NCBI RefSeq assembly: GCF_007827045.1
Contig: NZ_RPFW01000007.1
Location: 310,001-374,000, forward strand
Length of the DNA stretch: 64,000 nt
From: Trebonia kvetii
Lineage (GTDB): Bacteria; Actinomycetota; Actinomycetes; Streptosporangiales; Streptosporangiaceae
Reading direction: 5' to 3'
Part shown: positions 51,257 to 59,561 of the stretch, in pieces
Layout: every line of letters begins with the position of its first letter
Numbering within the stretch: position 1 is the stretch's first letter
Notes under the pieces: generated by a model
Database searches by the model: none
Seen by the model: only the letters and a program-made list of their open reading frames with translations
Told to the model about the DNA's origin: nothing
Made by a program: the position numbers and the translations under genes

Positions 51257-53446
51257 ATGTCGTCGTCTGCCTCCGAGCCGCCATCCCGCCACGGCGGGCC
51301 AGTTCCGCCTGCCGGGATGCCCGGCCGCCGGGCGCGCCCCATCCCGGCGCTTCCCGCCGCCCCTACGAGCGGCGACGAGATCGACGGCGACACCGTCCCG
51401 AGGGCGTCAAGGCCGGCCGGCGACGCCTATCCGAGTGCGCCTGGCGGCGGTTATCAAGCACCAGGTGCCGGCGGCGCGGCCGACGATGACAGCTCCTGGT
51501 TCAGTCGCTCGACCGGCAGGCACGCCGCCAATCCCGGCCGCCAGGACGGCTACGGTCCCGGCGGTACGCCGAGCGCACCCAGCGCTCCTGGCGCGCCCGG
51601 CTCATTCGGCGGATACCAGGGCCAAGCCGGGGACTTCGGCGGACACGGCACGGCAGGCGGCTTCGGTCCGCAGGGACAGGGAAACCCGGTGTCACCGGCG
51701 CATGACGCGCCGCGTCCCGGCGGCTTCCCGCCCGGCCAGGCGGGCTTCGCCGGCGGGCCTTCCGGCTTCCAGCCGCAGACCGGCTTCGGCGGTCAGCCGG
51801 GGTTCGGCCCGCAGCCCGGAGCCGCCGCACCGCAGGGATTCGGGCCGCAGCCCGGCTTCGGCCAGCAGCAAGGATTCAGTCAGCAGCAGGGAGCCGGTTC
51901 CCCGCCTGGATTCGCGCCGCGGCCCGGGTTCGGCGCGGACGGATACGGGGCGCCCGGCGGGTACCAGCCGCAGGGCGGTGCCAACGGGCAGGGCGGTCCC
52001 AACGGACAGGGCGGCCCTAACCCATGGAACGGGCAGCCCCCTTCGTTTGGCGCGCCCGGATACCCGGGCCGTGACGGCTACGACTCGCGCGGCGGCTACG
52101 CGCCGCCCGCGCCTGGCACCTTCCCCGGCGGCCCTGGCACCTTCCCCGGCGGTTCTGGCACCGTTCCCGGCAGTTCTGGCGGCGGCATTGGCGGAGGTCC
52201 TGGCGGTCCTGGTGGAGGACCGGCAAGCCAGCAAGGCTTCGGGGCACCCGGCGGGTACCGCGCGCCGGCCGGACCGGGCAACGGGTTCGGCCCGGGCAAC
52301 GGGTCCGGCCCGGGCAACGGGTTCGGCCCCGGTGCGGGTTTCGGTCCAGGCGAGGGGTTCGCGCCCAGGGACGGGTTCGGCCCCGGTGGCGGGCAGTTCG
52401 CTGGTCCAGGGCAGCAGGGCGGCTTCGCGTCGCAGCAGCCGGGCAGGTTCGGGTCACAGCAGCCAGGCGGGTTCGGCGGGCCGCAGCAGGAGCAGTTCCC
52501 GGCGGGCAGGCCTTTCTCCGGGCCCGCGTCGTTCGCGCCGGCGCCGACCGCGCCGGCACCTCAGTTCCCCGGTGGACCTGAGTATGGCGGTCCCCCGCCG
52601 TTCGACGGGCCGGGATCGTACCAAGGGCATGGTCCGGGCCAGGCGGGCTTCGGCAACGGTCCGGGCCAGGCAGGCTTCGATTCGCGATTCGGGCCCGGCG
52701 GTCCCGGTGGCCCTGGCGGTCCTGGCGGTCCTGGCGGTCCCGGCGGCCCCGGTCCTGGCGGTTCTGGCAGCGCGCTCGTGCCGGCCGGGCCAGGCTTCTC
52801 CGGCGGTCCCGGTGCCCCCGGCGGTCCAGGCATTTACGGCGGTCCCGGTGCCCCCGGCGGTCCCGGCGGTCCCGGTGCCCCCGGCGGTCCAGGCGCTTAC
52901 GGCGGTCCCGGTGCCCCCGGCGGTCCCGGCGCTTACGGCGGACCCGGCGGTCCTACCAAGTCCCGCGGCAACACCGGTGCGTTCGCCCGCTTCGGGTCGC
53001 TCACCCCGGCGGCGGGCCTGGCCGCTGTCAAGCGCGCGAGCGCAGGCGGCCTGTCTACGAGGCGGAACAAGGCGCTCGTGGGCGGAGCTGGCGTGCTCGC
53101 CCTGGCGGCGATCGGCGCGGTGATCGTGGTGCCCCGGCTGGTGGGACCGACCGACCCCGGCTGCAAGGAGTACTCCGGCCCCGCGATCACCGCCTACAAC
53201 AAGACGATCAACGACCTCAACGCGCAGGCCTCGCAGGCCACGCTTACCGCGGACATGACCGCGGCGATCAGCAGCCTGAACACCGCCATCGGCAAGGCGC
53301 ACAGCACGACTGTCAAGGCCGCACTGACCGGCCTGCTCACCGACCTCAAGGGCGTCCAGGCGGACGTGAGCAAGGGCTCGGTACCGACGAAGACGGTGGA
53401 CACGCTGAACAACGCGTCCAACTACGCCGACCAAGTTTGCTCTTAG
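51257..53446 (+). CDS. Collagen-like Gly/Pro/Gln-rich protein with one C-terminal membrane segment
   Basis: A 729-residue protein. Residues 1-590 are low complexity: Pro/Gln/Phe/Gly repeats (GFGPQPGFG, QPGFGQQQGF) and then collagen-like Gly-Gly-Pro runs (GGPGAPGGPG). A single hydrophobic helix lies at about 607-626, followed by about 100 residues outside the membrane, with Cys near each end (GCKEY and DQVCS) that could form a disulfide. The topology suggests a disordered cytoplasmic arm attached to a small helical ectodomain. Function unknown. It overlaps no neighbour and ends 12 bases before the acetamidase-like gene. Confidence 0.75.
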   Translation: MSSSASEPPSRHGGPVPPAGMPGRRARPIPALPAAPTSGDEIDGDTVPRASRPAGDAYPSAPGGGYQAPGAGGAADDDSSWFSRSTGRHAANPGRQDGYGPGGTPSAPSAPGAPGSFGGYQGQAGDFGGHGTAGGFGPQGQGNPVSPAHDAPRPGGFPPGQAGFAGGPSGFQPQTGFGGQPGFGPQPGAAAPQGFGPQPGFGQQQGFSQQQGAGSPPGFAPRPGFGADGYGAPGGYQPQGGANGQGGPNGQGGPNPWNGQPPSFGAPGYPGRDGYDSRGGYAPPAPGTFPGGPGTFPGGSGTVPGSSGGGIGGGPGGPGGGPASQQGFGAPGGYRAPAGPGNGFGPGNGSGPGNGFGPGAGFGPGEGFAPRDGFGPGGGQFAGPGQQGGFASQQPGRFGSQQPGGFGGPQQEQFPAGRPFSGPASFAPAPTAPAPQFPGGPEYGGPPPFDGPGSYQGHGPGQAGFGNGPGQAGFDSRFGPGGPGGPGGPGGPGGPGGPGPGGSGSALVPAGPGFSGGPGAPGGPGIYGGPGAPGGPGGPGAPGGPGAYGGPGAPGGPGAYGGPGGPTKSRGNTGAFARFGSLTPAAGLAAVKRASAGGLSTRRNKALVGGAGVLALAAIGAVIVVPRLVGPTDPGCKEYSGPAITAYNKTINDLNAQASQATLTADMTAAISSLNTAIGKAHSTTVKAALTGLLTDLKGVQADVSKGSVPTKTVDTLNNASNYADQVCS

Positions 53447-53458
53447 GAGCGACCGCAG

Positions 53459-54475
53459 ATGAGTGACCTGCCCGTCATCACCTATCACCCGGTGGCCGGT
53501 GAGTACGCCTGGACGTTCGGCGGCGCGCCTCCCGTCATGCGGATCAAGACGCCCTGCGTGCTCGACCTGTCCACCGAGGACTGCTTCGCGGGCCGGGTGA
53601 CCAGCGAGGACGACCTGGTGTCGCGGCTGAACATCACCGGGCTCAACCCGCAGACCGGCCCGTTCTTTATCGAGGGTGCGGAGCCAGGCGACACCGTCGC
53701 GGTGCACTTCGTGTCGGTGACGCCGTCGCGCGACTGGGCGGCGTCGACGACGGTGCCGCTGTTCGGTGCGCTGACCGGGACCCACCTGACCGCGCTGCTC
53801 AACGAGCCGCTCGAAGAGATCATGTGGATCTGGCAGCTCGACAGGGACAAGCAGCTGTGCCGGTTCACCGCGCGCAAGTCCGACTTCATCGCCGACCTGC
53901 CGATGTCGCCGATGCACGGCACGGTGGGCGTCGCCCCGGCGGGCGGGGAGGTGCGCTCCGCGCTTGTTCCCGACGCGTTCGGCGGGAACATGGACACCCC
54001 GGAGATGCGCGCGGGCACCACCTGCTACCTCGGCGTCAACGTGCCTGGCGCGCTGCTGTCGCTCGGCGACGGGCACGCCCGCCAGGGCGAGGGCGAGACC
54101 TGCGGCGTCGCCGTCGAGTGCGCGATGAACACGGTGCTCATCGTGGACCTCATCAAGGGCAACGGCTCCGGGCTGCCCGTGACGCCGTGGCCGCGGCTCG
54201 AGAACGACGACTACATCATGTCCGCCGGCTCGGCCCGCCCCCTGGAGGACGCGTTCCGCATCGCGCAGCACGACATGGTGACCTGGGTCGCGGGGTTGTG
54301 CGGCCTCGACAAGCTGGACGCCTACCAGTTCGTCACGCAGGCCGTGGAGTCGCCGCTCGCCAACGTGTGCGACACGAACTACACCTCGATCGCGAAGATG
54401 CCGAAGCGGTACCTGCCCGGGCGCGCGTACGAGGGCATTCACGCTCACCTCAGGGAGCTCGCGGCGGGGGTGTAG
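53459..54475 (+). CDS. Acetamidase/formamidase family protein
   Basis: A 338-residue protein of the FmdA/AmdA family, zinc hydrolases that release ammonia from short amides. Conserved blocks include FFIEGAEPGDTVAVHF, the metal-site region SPMHGTVGVAP, NMDTPEMRAGTTCYLGVNVPG and LGDGHARQGEGE. Starts with ATG 53459, 12 bases after the previous stop and with GGAGCGA upstream, so probably cotranscribed with the collagen-like gene although no functional link is evident. Confidence 0.9.
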   Translation: MSDLPVITYHPVAGEYAWTFGGAPPVMRIKTPCVLDLSTEDCFAGRVTSEDDLVSRLNITGLNPQTGPFFIEGAEPGDTVAVHFVSVTPSRDWAASTTVPLFGALTGTHLTALLNEPLEEIMWIWQLDRDKQLCRFTARKSDFIADLPMSPMHGTVGVAPAGGEVRSALVPDAFGGNMDTPEMRAGTTCYLGVNVPGALLSLGDGHARQGEGETCGVAVECAMNTVLIVDLIKGNGSGLPVTPWPRLENDDYIMSAGSARPLEDAFRIAQHDMVTWVAGLCGLDKLDAYQFVTQAVESPLANVCDTNYTSIAKMPKRYLPGRAYEGIHAHLRELAAGV

Positions 54476-54608
54476 GGCGGCGCACGCTCCCGTTACGGCA
54501 CTCCTTGACTTGCGGGTTGCCGCCTTTGGTTGTTGGCGGGACGGTACGCACTGGGCCGGTGCGGACCATACTGTGGAGGGGTGGCATTCAACATCCCGGA
54601 ACTGGCGC

Positions 54609-56045
54609 ATGGAACCTGACCCGCTCCTGGAAAGCCTGCGCAACGCGGTGGGCGCGATGCCCGACGACGTGCCGCTACGCCTGCACCTCGCGACGATGCT
54701 GCTGCGCTCTGGCCACCGCGACGAGGCGGTGCGGCACCTCGGCGCCGTGCTGCAGCGCGAGCCGGGCAACGCCGAGGCGATGAGAATGCTCACATCGCCT
54801 GCGGGTGTCTCCGGCCCGCCCGCGTCTCCCGCGGCGAACGCCGAGGATCCGGCCGAACGGGTGCGTGGCTCCGCCTCCCCCGCCCCCGGCCCCGAGGGCG
54901 GCCCGGCGAGCCCCGGCCCCATCGAGGACGTCCCAGGGGACCGCGCTGCGGCCGATGCCGGTGCTGGCAATGCCAGCGCGGCGGACGGCAGCGTTGGCAA
55001 GGATGGGGCTGCCGAGGACGGGGCTGCCGAGGATAGGCCGGCCGGGAGACGCGACGACGCGACCGAGGGCTACGACTGGTCCCAGGCCGAGGACGAGCTG
55101 CGCGACGTGCTGCCCGCCATGTTCGTCGGGGAGGAATCGGTCTCCGCCGGCCTGGACGAGGCAAGCGCCTATGACGCCGAGCACACCGGACTGACGCTGG
55201 CCGACGTGGCCGGCCTCGACGAGGTTAAGAAGCGGCTCGAGGCCGCGTTCCTCGCCCCGATGCGCAACCCGGAGCTGCGCAAGCTCTACGGGAAGTCGCT
55301 CCGCGGCGGCCTGCTGCTCTACGGGCCGCCCGGCTGCGGCAAGACGTTCATCGCCCGCGCGGTCGCCGGTGAGCTCGGCGCCCGGTTCATCACGGTGTCG
55401 TTCGCCGACCTGATCGACATGTTCGTCGGCCGCTCCGAGCGCAACATCCACGAACTCTTCGAGGTGGCGCGGCGCAACGCGCCGTGCGTGGTGTTTCTCG
55501 ACGAGGTCGACGCGATCGGGCAGAAGCGCTCCCAGCTGCGGAACACCCCGATGCGCTCGGCGGTCAACCAGCTGCTGCTCGAACTGGACGACGTTGCCTC
55601 CGACAACACCGGGGTGTTCCTGCTCGCCGCGACCAACCACCCGTGGGACGTGGACAGCGCGCTGCGCCGCCCAGGGCGGTTCGACCGCACGCTGCTGGTG
55701 CTGCCGCCCGACGGCCCGGCACGCGAGGGCGTGTTCCGCTTCCACCTGCGGGACCGGCCGGTGGCCGGGATCGACCTGGCCAGGCTGTCCCGGCTGACCG
55801 ACGGGTACTCGGGCGCGGACATCGCGCACATCTGCGAGACGGCGGCGGAGTCGGCGCTGCTCGACTCGGTGCGCACCGGCGAGCCACGGCTGATCGGCCA
55901 GGCGGACCTCGAGGCGGCCGTCGCGGAGGTCAGGCCGTCGCTCGGCACCTGGTTCGAGACGGCACGGAACGTCGCGCTGTTCGCCAACGAGGGCGGCGCA
56001 TACGATGATCTGGTTGCATACCTGCGCAAGCGGCGGCTGATCTGA
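54609..56045 (+). CDS. AAA+ ATPase with N-terminal TPR-like helices
   Basis: A 478-residue protein. The first 60 residues form a TPR-like helical hairpin (LRLHLATMLLRSGHRDEAVR), then comes a low-complexity Ala/Pro/Asp linker of about 110 residues, then one AAA+ module of the FtsH/Cdc48 type. Walker A is GPPGCGKTF, Walker B is VVFLDEVDAI, and the second region of homology runs from FLLAATNHPWDVD to RRPGRFDR with both arginines. No protease domain is present, so it is a stand-alone remodelling ATPase. It is followed after 29 bases by a TPR membrane protein, its likely partner. Confidence 0.9.
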   Translation: MEPDPLLESLRNAVGAMPDDVPLRLHLATMLLRSGHRDEAVRHLGAVLQREPGNAEAMRMLTSPAGVSGPPASPAANAEDPAERVRGSASPAPGPEGGPASPGPIEDVPGDRAAADAGAGNASAADGSVGKDGAAEDGAAEDRPAGRRDDATEGYDWSQAEDELRDVLPAMFVGEESVSAGLDEASAYDAEHTGLTLADVAGLDEVKKRLEAAFLAPMRNPELRKLYGKSLRGGLLLYGPPGCGKTFIARAVAGELGARFITVSFADLIDMFVGRSERNIHELFEVARRNAPCVVFLDEVDAIGQKRSQLRNTPMRSAVNQLLLELDDVASDNTGVFLLAATNHPWDVDSALRRPGRFDRTLLVLPPDGPAREGVFRFHLRDRPVAGIDLARLSRLTDGYSGADIAHICETAAESALLDSVRTGEPRLIGQADLEAAVAEVRPSLGTWFETARNVALFANEGGAYDDLVAYLRKRRLI

Positions 56046-56074
56046 CGGTGCTGGGCTGAGCTGACGGTGCGGCA

Positions 56075-57862
56075 GTGGACGAAGGAGCGGCCATCCCGGA
56101 GCTAAGGCAGGAGCTGGCGCGGGCCGCCACGATGCTCGACCTCGGGCGCTATGACGAGGCCTCGGTGCTGCTCGCCCGCCTGGTCTCCGCCGAACCGGGC
56201 AGCGGCCGCGCCTGGTGCCTGTTCGCCCGGGCGCACCTGGGCGCGGACCGGTTCGCCGAGGCGGTCGAGGCCGCCAACCGGGCCGCCGCCATCGAGCCCG
56301 GCGAGGAGTGGCCGCACCGGCTCGCTTCCAACGCGCTCATGCACCTGGGCAATCACGCCGAGGCGCTGCGGGCCGCAGCGGAGTCAAGGCGGCTCGCACC
56401 CGCCTACTGGCAGACGCACGTCTGCGTCGCGCAGGCCGCGCTGGCGGCCGGCCAGCCGGCCGCCGCCGCCTCGGCTGCCGACGAGGCGCGCAGGCTGGCG
56501 CCCGATGAGCCCGACGTGCACTTCCTTTCCGGCAAGGTGGCCCTCGCCCGCGGCGACCTGGACGGCGCGCGACGGCACCAGGAGCGCGCGCTCGCGCTCG
56601 ACCCGGCGCACAGCGGCGCCATGAACGAACTCGGCAGGATCCGGCTGCGCCGCCACGACACGGTCGGCGCGATCAGGCACTTCATCAGCGCGGCGCGGAC
56701 CACGCCGGGCGAGCACATCTACAGCAGGAACATCGACGTGGTGATCGTCAGGTCGGTGTCACGAATGATCTACATCTTCGTGCTGATCGCGATGCTGCTG
56801 CTGTGGATACCGGCCGTGACGCACACCGGCGGGCTTCCCGTCGCCGCCGGGTTCGGCGCGCTCGCGCTCGGCACGCTGGCGTCCTTCGTGATCATGATGA
56901 GCCGGCTGCCGCGCGAGGCGCGGCTGCTCGCCCGCCGCACGGTGCTCAGCCGGCGCGTGATGGCCGCGCTCGCTGTCGCGCTCGGCGGGGCGACGATCGC
57001 CGTCGCGGCCGTCACCCTCGTCCCGCAGCAGGAACTGCCCCAGACGCTGCCGATCGCGATCGTGATCACCATCGCGGCCAGGATCGTCGCCACCGCCAGG
57101 CTCCGCGCCCCCCTCGGCCCCAACCCGCCAGGGAACCGCACCAGCCCAACGCAGCCCCTTCCCCCCACCCGCCGCCGCTTAGGCCCAGGAACCCTCCGAC
57201 CCCACTGGTTCCTCGACGAGCCCTCCGCGGCCGCCTCCCGAAGATCGTTTAGCGAATTCCCTTGCTATTGCCGGCGCCATGACCCCGGCAATAGCAAGGG
57301 AATCTTCGGGGTGATCTTGGGGCGAAATTTGGGGATATCGCGGGGGGGGCGGGGGCGAATGTCGGGGGGCGGCGATAGCGTTGCCGGGAGGAGATTTCCC
57401 GGGGAGGTTACTGCCGCGATGGCGTATGAGTTCCAGGTGACGGTGGACTGCGCGGAACCGCACGTGCTTGCCGGCTGGTGGGCCGAGACGCTCGGCTGGG
57501 TGGTCGAGCCGCAGGACGAGGCGTTCATCCGGCGGATGATCGACGCCGGGCACGCCAAGGAGAGCGACACCACGGTGCACAACGGGGCGCTCGTGTGGCG
57601 GGAGGGGGCGGCGATCAGCCATCCCGAGGGCACGACGCGCGCGCCGCGGATGCTGTTCCAGCTGGTCCCCGAGGCCAAAACGGTCAAGAACCGTGTTCAT
57701 CTGGACCTGCGCATCGGAACCGACGACTTGCAGCGCACCGTGGCGGACCTGGTCGTGCGCGGCGCGAAGTTCCTGCATGAGGGGCAGCAGGGGCCGCACG
57801 CCTGGGTCACGCTCGCCGACCCCGAGAGCAACGAGTTCTGTGTGTCGGGCTCGGCCGGCTGA
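56075..57862 (+). CDS. TPR-repeat membrane protein, frame open into the following VOC domain
   Basis: Residues 1-225 are TPR helices (ELARAATMLDLGRYDEASVL and repeats); residues about 230-350 contain four hydrophobic segments (MIYIFVLIAMLLLWIPAV, then VAAGFGALALGTLASFVIMM and two more); residues up to about 375 are Pro-rich. The frame then has no stop through a hairpin at 57256-57303 and runs directly into a VOC domain starting at 57419, giving 595 codons. A real fusion is possible, but a separate VOC start with its own ribosome site exists, so the TPR protein may be meant to stop earlier and have lost its stop. Starts at GTG 56075, behind the AAA+ gene. Confidence 0.7.
   Translation: MDEGAAIPELRQELARAATMLDLGRYDEASVLLARLVSAEPGSGRAWCLFARAHLGADRFAEAVEAANRAAAIEPGEEWPHRLASNALMHLGNHAEALRAAAESRRLAPAYWQTHVCVAQAALAAGQPAAAASAADEARRLAPDEPDVHFLSGKVALARGDLDGARRHQERALALDPAHSGAMNELGRIRLRRHDTVGAIRHFISAARTTPGEHIYSRNIDVVIVRSVSRMIYIFVLIAMLLLWIPAVTHTGGLPVAAGFGALALGTLASFVIMMSRLPREARLLARRTVLSRRVMAALAVALGGATIAVAAVTLVPQQELPQTLPIAIVITIAARIVATARLRAPLGPNPPGNRTSPTQPLPPTRRRLGPGTLRPHWFLDEPSAAASRRSFSEFPCYCRRHDPGNSKGIFGVILGRNLGISRGGRGRMSGGGDSVAGRRFPGEVTAAMAYEFQVTVDCAEPHVLAGWWAETLGWVVEPQDEAFIRRMIDAGHAKESDTTVHNGALVWREGAAISHPEGTTRAPRMLFQLVPEAKTVKNRVHLDLRIGTDDLQRTVADLVVRGAKFLHEGQQGPHAWVTLADPESNEFCVSGSAG
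57240..57307 (+). ncRNA. Structured hairpin element, copy B (covaries with copy at 42787)
   Basis: GAAGATCGTTTAG (57240-57252) precedes a perfect 19-base stem: ATTCCCTTGCTATTGCCGG (57256-57274) with CCGGCAATAGCAAGGGAAT (57285-57303) and loop CGCCATGACC. GAAGAT can also pair with ATCTTC after the stem. Against copy A, five paired positions changed on both sides so that pairing is kept, which is evidence of selection for RNA structure. It lies inside the open frame joining the TPR and VOC genes. Confidence 0.65.
57419..57862 (+). CDS. VOC-superfamily protein
   Basis: A 147-residue glyoxalase-like protein if started at ATG 57419, which has GGGGAGG about eleven bases upstream. It opens AYEFQVTVDCAEPHVLAGWW, like the actinobacterial glyoxalase-like domain proteins, and closes with VTLADPESNEFCVS. 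Metal ligands are plausible (first-strand Asp or His and the late Glu) but not certain. It shares its frame with the upstream TPR protein. It is convergent with the next VOC gene, the stops being 2 bases apart. Confidence 0.82.
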   Translation: MAYEFQVTVDCAEPHVLAGWWAETLGWVVEPQDEAFIRRMIDAGHAKESDTTVHNGALVWREGAAISHPEGTTRAPRMLFQLVPEAKTVKNRVHLDLRIGTDDLQRTVADLVVRGAKFLHEGQQGPHAWVTLADPESNEFCVSGSAG

Positions 57863-57864
57863 CG

Positions 57865-58368
57865 CTAGGTGGGGGAATTGGCGGCGGCGCCGGTCTTCAG
57901 GTTCGGGTCCCAGCGGGACAGGGTGCGATCCCAGTCGAGCGGGACGGTGAAGCCGCCGTCGCGGGCGAGTTCGGACTCCCAGTCCGCCACGGGAACCCGC
58001 CACAGGACCTCGAACTCGATGCCGCTCGGGTCCTTAGCGTATAGGGACTTCGACAGGCGGTGGTCGCTCTCTCCGACCAGGGCGCCTGCGTCCACCAGCC
58101 GCTTGCGCGTCTCCACCAGGTCGGCCAGGGTGCCGACCTCCCAGGCCAGGTGGTACAGGCCCACCTTCGGGCGACCGTCGGCGTGGCCGGTCCCGATCTC
58201 GAACAGCCCCAGGTCGTGGTCGTTGGCCGAGTCTGGTGCGCGGAGGAACGCGGCCTGGCCCGGTATCTCCATGCGCACCTGGAAACCGAGCGTCGCGGTG
58301 TAGAACTCGACCTCGCGGGCGAGGCCGTTGACGTACAGCACCGCGTGGTTCAGGCGACGGACTGCCAT
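57865..58368 (-). CDS. VOC-superfamily protein, catechol-dioxygenase-like
   Basis: A 167-residue protein with the extradiol-dioxygenase type fold. Metal ligands are visible as His in RLNHAVLYVN, His in GLYHLAWEV and Glu in GIEFEVLW. The size suits a single-module enzyme or binding protein. ATG 58368 is used. It is convergent with the preceding VOC gene and is the last chromosomal-type gene before the phage-like region. Confidence 0.87.
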   Translation of the reverse strand: MAVRRLNHAVLYVNGLAREVEFYTATLGFQVRMEIPGQAAFLRAPDSANDHDLGLFEIGTGHADGRPKVGLYHLAWEVGTLADLVETRKRLVDAGALVGESDHRLSKSLYAKDPSGIEFEVLWRVPVADWESELARDGGFTVPLDWDRTLSRWDPNLKTGAAANSPT

Positions 58369-58551
58369 GATCGGACTCCTGTCGATGTGTACGCCCTGAT
58401 CTGGGGTTTCAGCGTGACGTGGGGTGAGTAAACCGCATCCGTTCGGGATAATGGGTTTGTGAAGATCTTTATTTCCTTCGATAACCGTCTCGGCTCTGAC
58501 CTGCGGGTTTGCCTCAGTCTAGGGCTAGGTCCCCCCTCCGGCCGGACGAGA

Positions 58552-58570
58552 TCGGGCGAAACTCGCCCGA
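58552..58570. promoter_or_regulatory. Perfect 8-base inverted repeat before the phage-like genes
   Basis: TCGGGCGA (58552-58559) and TCGCCCGA (58563-58570) are separated by AAC. It lies about 90 bases upstream of the first phage-type gene in the 288-base gap 58369-58656. It could be an operator or a small terminator. Nothing else in this gap is recognisable apart from the 15-base motif at 58603. Confidence 0.45.
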
Positions 58571-58602
58571 ACGCTTGTGTCCGATGGCGGGAGGACGGGT
58601 AT

Positions 58603-58617
58603 GATTGAGCCGGTATC
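58603..58617 (+). promoter_or_regulatory. Phage-region 15-base motif, copy 1
   Basis: GATTGAGCCGGTATC, a match to the consensus GATTGAG(A/C)CTGTATC. It overlaps a possible 14-codon leader frame (ATG 58601 to TAG 58645, MIEPVSRTRNGSTD) that has GGGAGG just upstream and ends 11 bases before the next gene. Confidence 0.5.
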
Positions 58618-58656
58618 ACGAACGCGCAACGGAAGCACCGACTAGGGAGGCCCGTT

Positions 58657-59163
58657 ATGGCCCCGCCGAGATCGTTCGACTGGGACCTGCTTAAACGCCT
58701 GGCCATCGAGCACCCAGACTGGGGAATCTTCCAGTACGGGAAAGCACTAGACAACGACAACGCCGAGCACGGGCGCCCGCCCGTGAACCTCTCGTCAGTC
58801 AAGACCGTCTTGTCCCGCAAGGGACCGGAGTGGGGGTACGCCCCCAAGGCGGTCGTCCGCTATGACGAGATGGCTCCGCCGCCGGGGACACTGGCCACCG
58901 AACATAAGATGCACACGCTCATGCGCTACCTGCGCGACCTGGCCGCGGCTGATCGCGGCCACGAGCCCGACACCGCCTCCGGCCGGATGCTCCGGCAGAC
59001 ATCCCTGACCTGGCGGGAGGAGATGATTGCCGACAGGAGGATAGTCGACCTGACTGCTGACGGACAGCCGATCGTCCGGGAGGCGCGAAGCGAGGAGCTG
59101 AGCGCCGAGGGTGAGCCGCTGAGTCTCATGGCGTGGATGATCCACGGCTGGCGAGCTGCGTGA
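58657..59163 (+). CDS. Phage-type hypothetical protein
   Basis: A 168-residue soluble protein. The first half (RSFDWDLLKRLAIEHPDWGI, then VKTVLSRKGPEWGYAPK) looks like a helix-turn-helix style region of the kind seen at the start of actinophage early operons; the second half is charged and helical (RYLRDLAAADRG). No catalytic motif is seen. ATG 58657 has AGGGAGG upstream. It may be a DNA-binding regulator, but that is a weak inference. Confidence 0.6.
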   Translation: MAPPRSFDWDLLKRLAIEHPDWGIFQYGKALDNDNAEHGRPPVNLSSVKTVLSRKGPEWGYAPKAVVRYDEMAPPPGTLATEHKMHTLMRYLRDLAAADRGHEPDTASGRMLRQTSLTWREEMIADRRIVDLTADGQPIVREARSEELSAEGEPLSLMAWMIHGWRAA

Positions 59164-59195
59164 CGCAGCTCACATGGCTGATCGCCTGAGGTCGG

Positions 59196-59225
59196 TATGA
59201 GACTGTATCCGCCTGCGTGTATACT
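59196..59225 (+). promoter_or_regulatory. Phage-region motif copy 2 with a possible -10 box
   Basis: TATGAGACTGTATC (59196-59209) matches 12 of the last 14 positions of the motif. Sixteen bases after TGAGAC stands TATACT (59220-59225), a good -10 sequence, so this copy may overlap a promoter reading into the AT-rich region. Confidence 0.45.
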
Positions 59226-59267
59226 GCTCTTGACCTTCTAGTAGTTAGTAACTAGTAGTTAGTAATA

Positions 59268-59298
59268 GCCCGGCCCCCTAAGGGGCCGGGCTTATTTA
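59268..59298 (+). terminator. Rho-independent terminator
   Basis: GCCCGGCCCC and GGGGCCGGGC form a perfect 10-base stem with a 4-base loop, followed by TTATTTAAT. Confidence 0.88.
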
Positions 59299-59385
59299 AT
59301 ACCTCAAGTAGTACTTTAAGTACTAGCAAAACCCTTAACGGTTCTTAGTAACTTCCTAGTAATTCTCTCAGTAACTTCTGTAACT

Positions 59386-59416
59386 AAGGGGCGGCCTGCG
59401 GGCCGCCCTTCTTTTA
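59386..59416 (+). terminator. Rho-independent terminator
   Basis: GGGCGGCC and GGCCGCCC (59389-59408) form an 8-base stem with a TGCG loop, followed by TTCTTTT. Confidence 0.85.
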
Positions 59417-59533
59417 TGAACAGCCGTTCATCTTTTGCTCGTAAACGATCCTGAGTTTCTATTTGATTAAGGAACACAACGTCTCAAGTTCTAAGCGCCC
59501 GCTCAGGGGCGGGCTGCGATCCTGCTCAGTCGC

Positions 59534-59561
59534 TTGTTTCGAGCACGTGTTCTGGTATGAT
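59534..59561 (+). promoter_or_regulatory. Possible sigma-70-type promoter
   Basis: TTGTTT (59534-59539) and TATGAT (59556-59561) are separated by 16 bases, about 120 bases upstream of the next start codon in an otherwise empty gap. Both are two or fewer changes from consensus. Confidence 0.45.

Larger units (their letters stand above)
59230..59420 (+). repeat. AT-rich segment with repeated AGTAA(C/T) units between two terminators
   Basis: TAGTAGTTAGTAA occurs twice in direct succession. The unit (T/C)AGTAA(C/T) then recurs several times (near 59345, 59357 and 59370), with a near-palindrome AGTACTTTAAGTACT between. The base composition is far from the surrounding high-GC DNA and stop codons are dense in every frame. 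It could be iterons of an origin, a regulator-binding array or a non-coding RNA. The gap 59164-59682 holds no gene. Confidence 0.5.

Noticed and set aside
52690..52950. Regular GGTCCCGG-type repeats as a CRISPR array
   Set aside because: They are codons of Gly-Gly-Pro repeats in an open frame, with no constant spacer length and no cas genes.
52454..55000. Very long reverse-strand open frame of about 848 codons
   Set aside because: It is antisense to the collagen-like, acetamidase and AAA+ genes. Its length comes from high GC at third positions and it has no recognisable domain.
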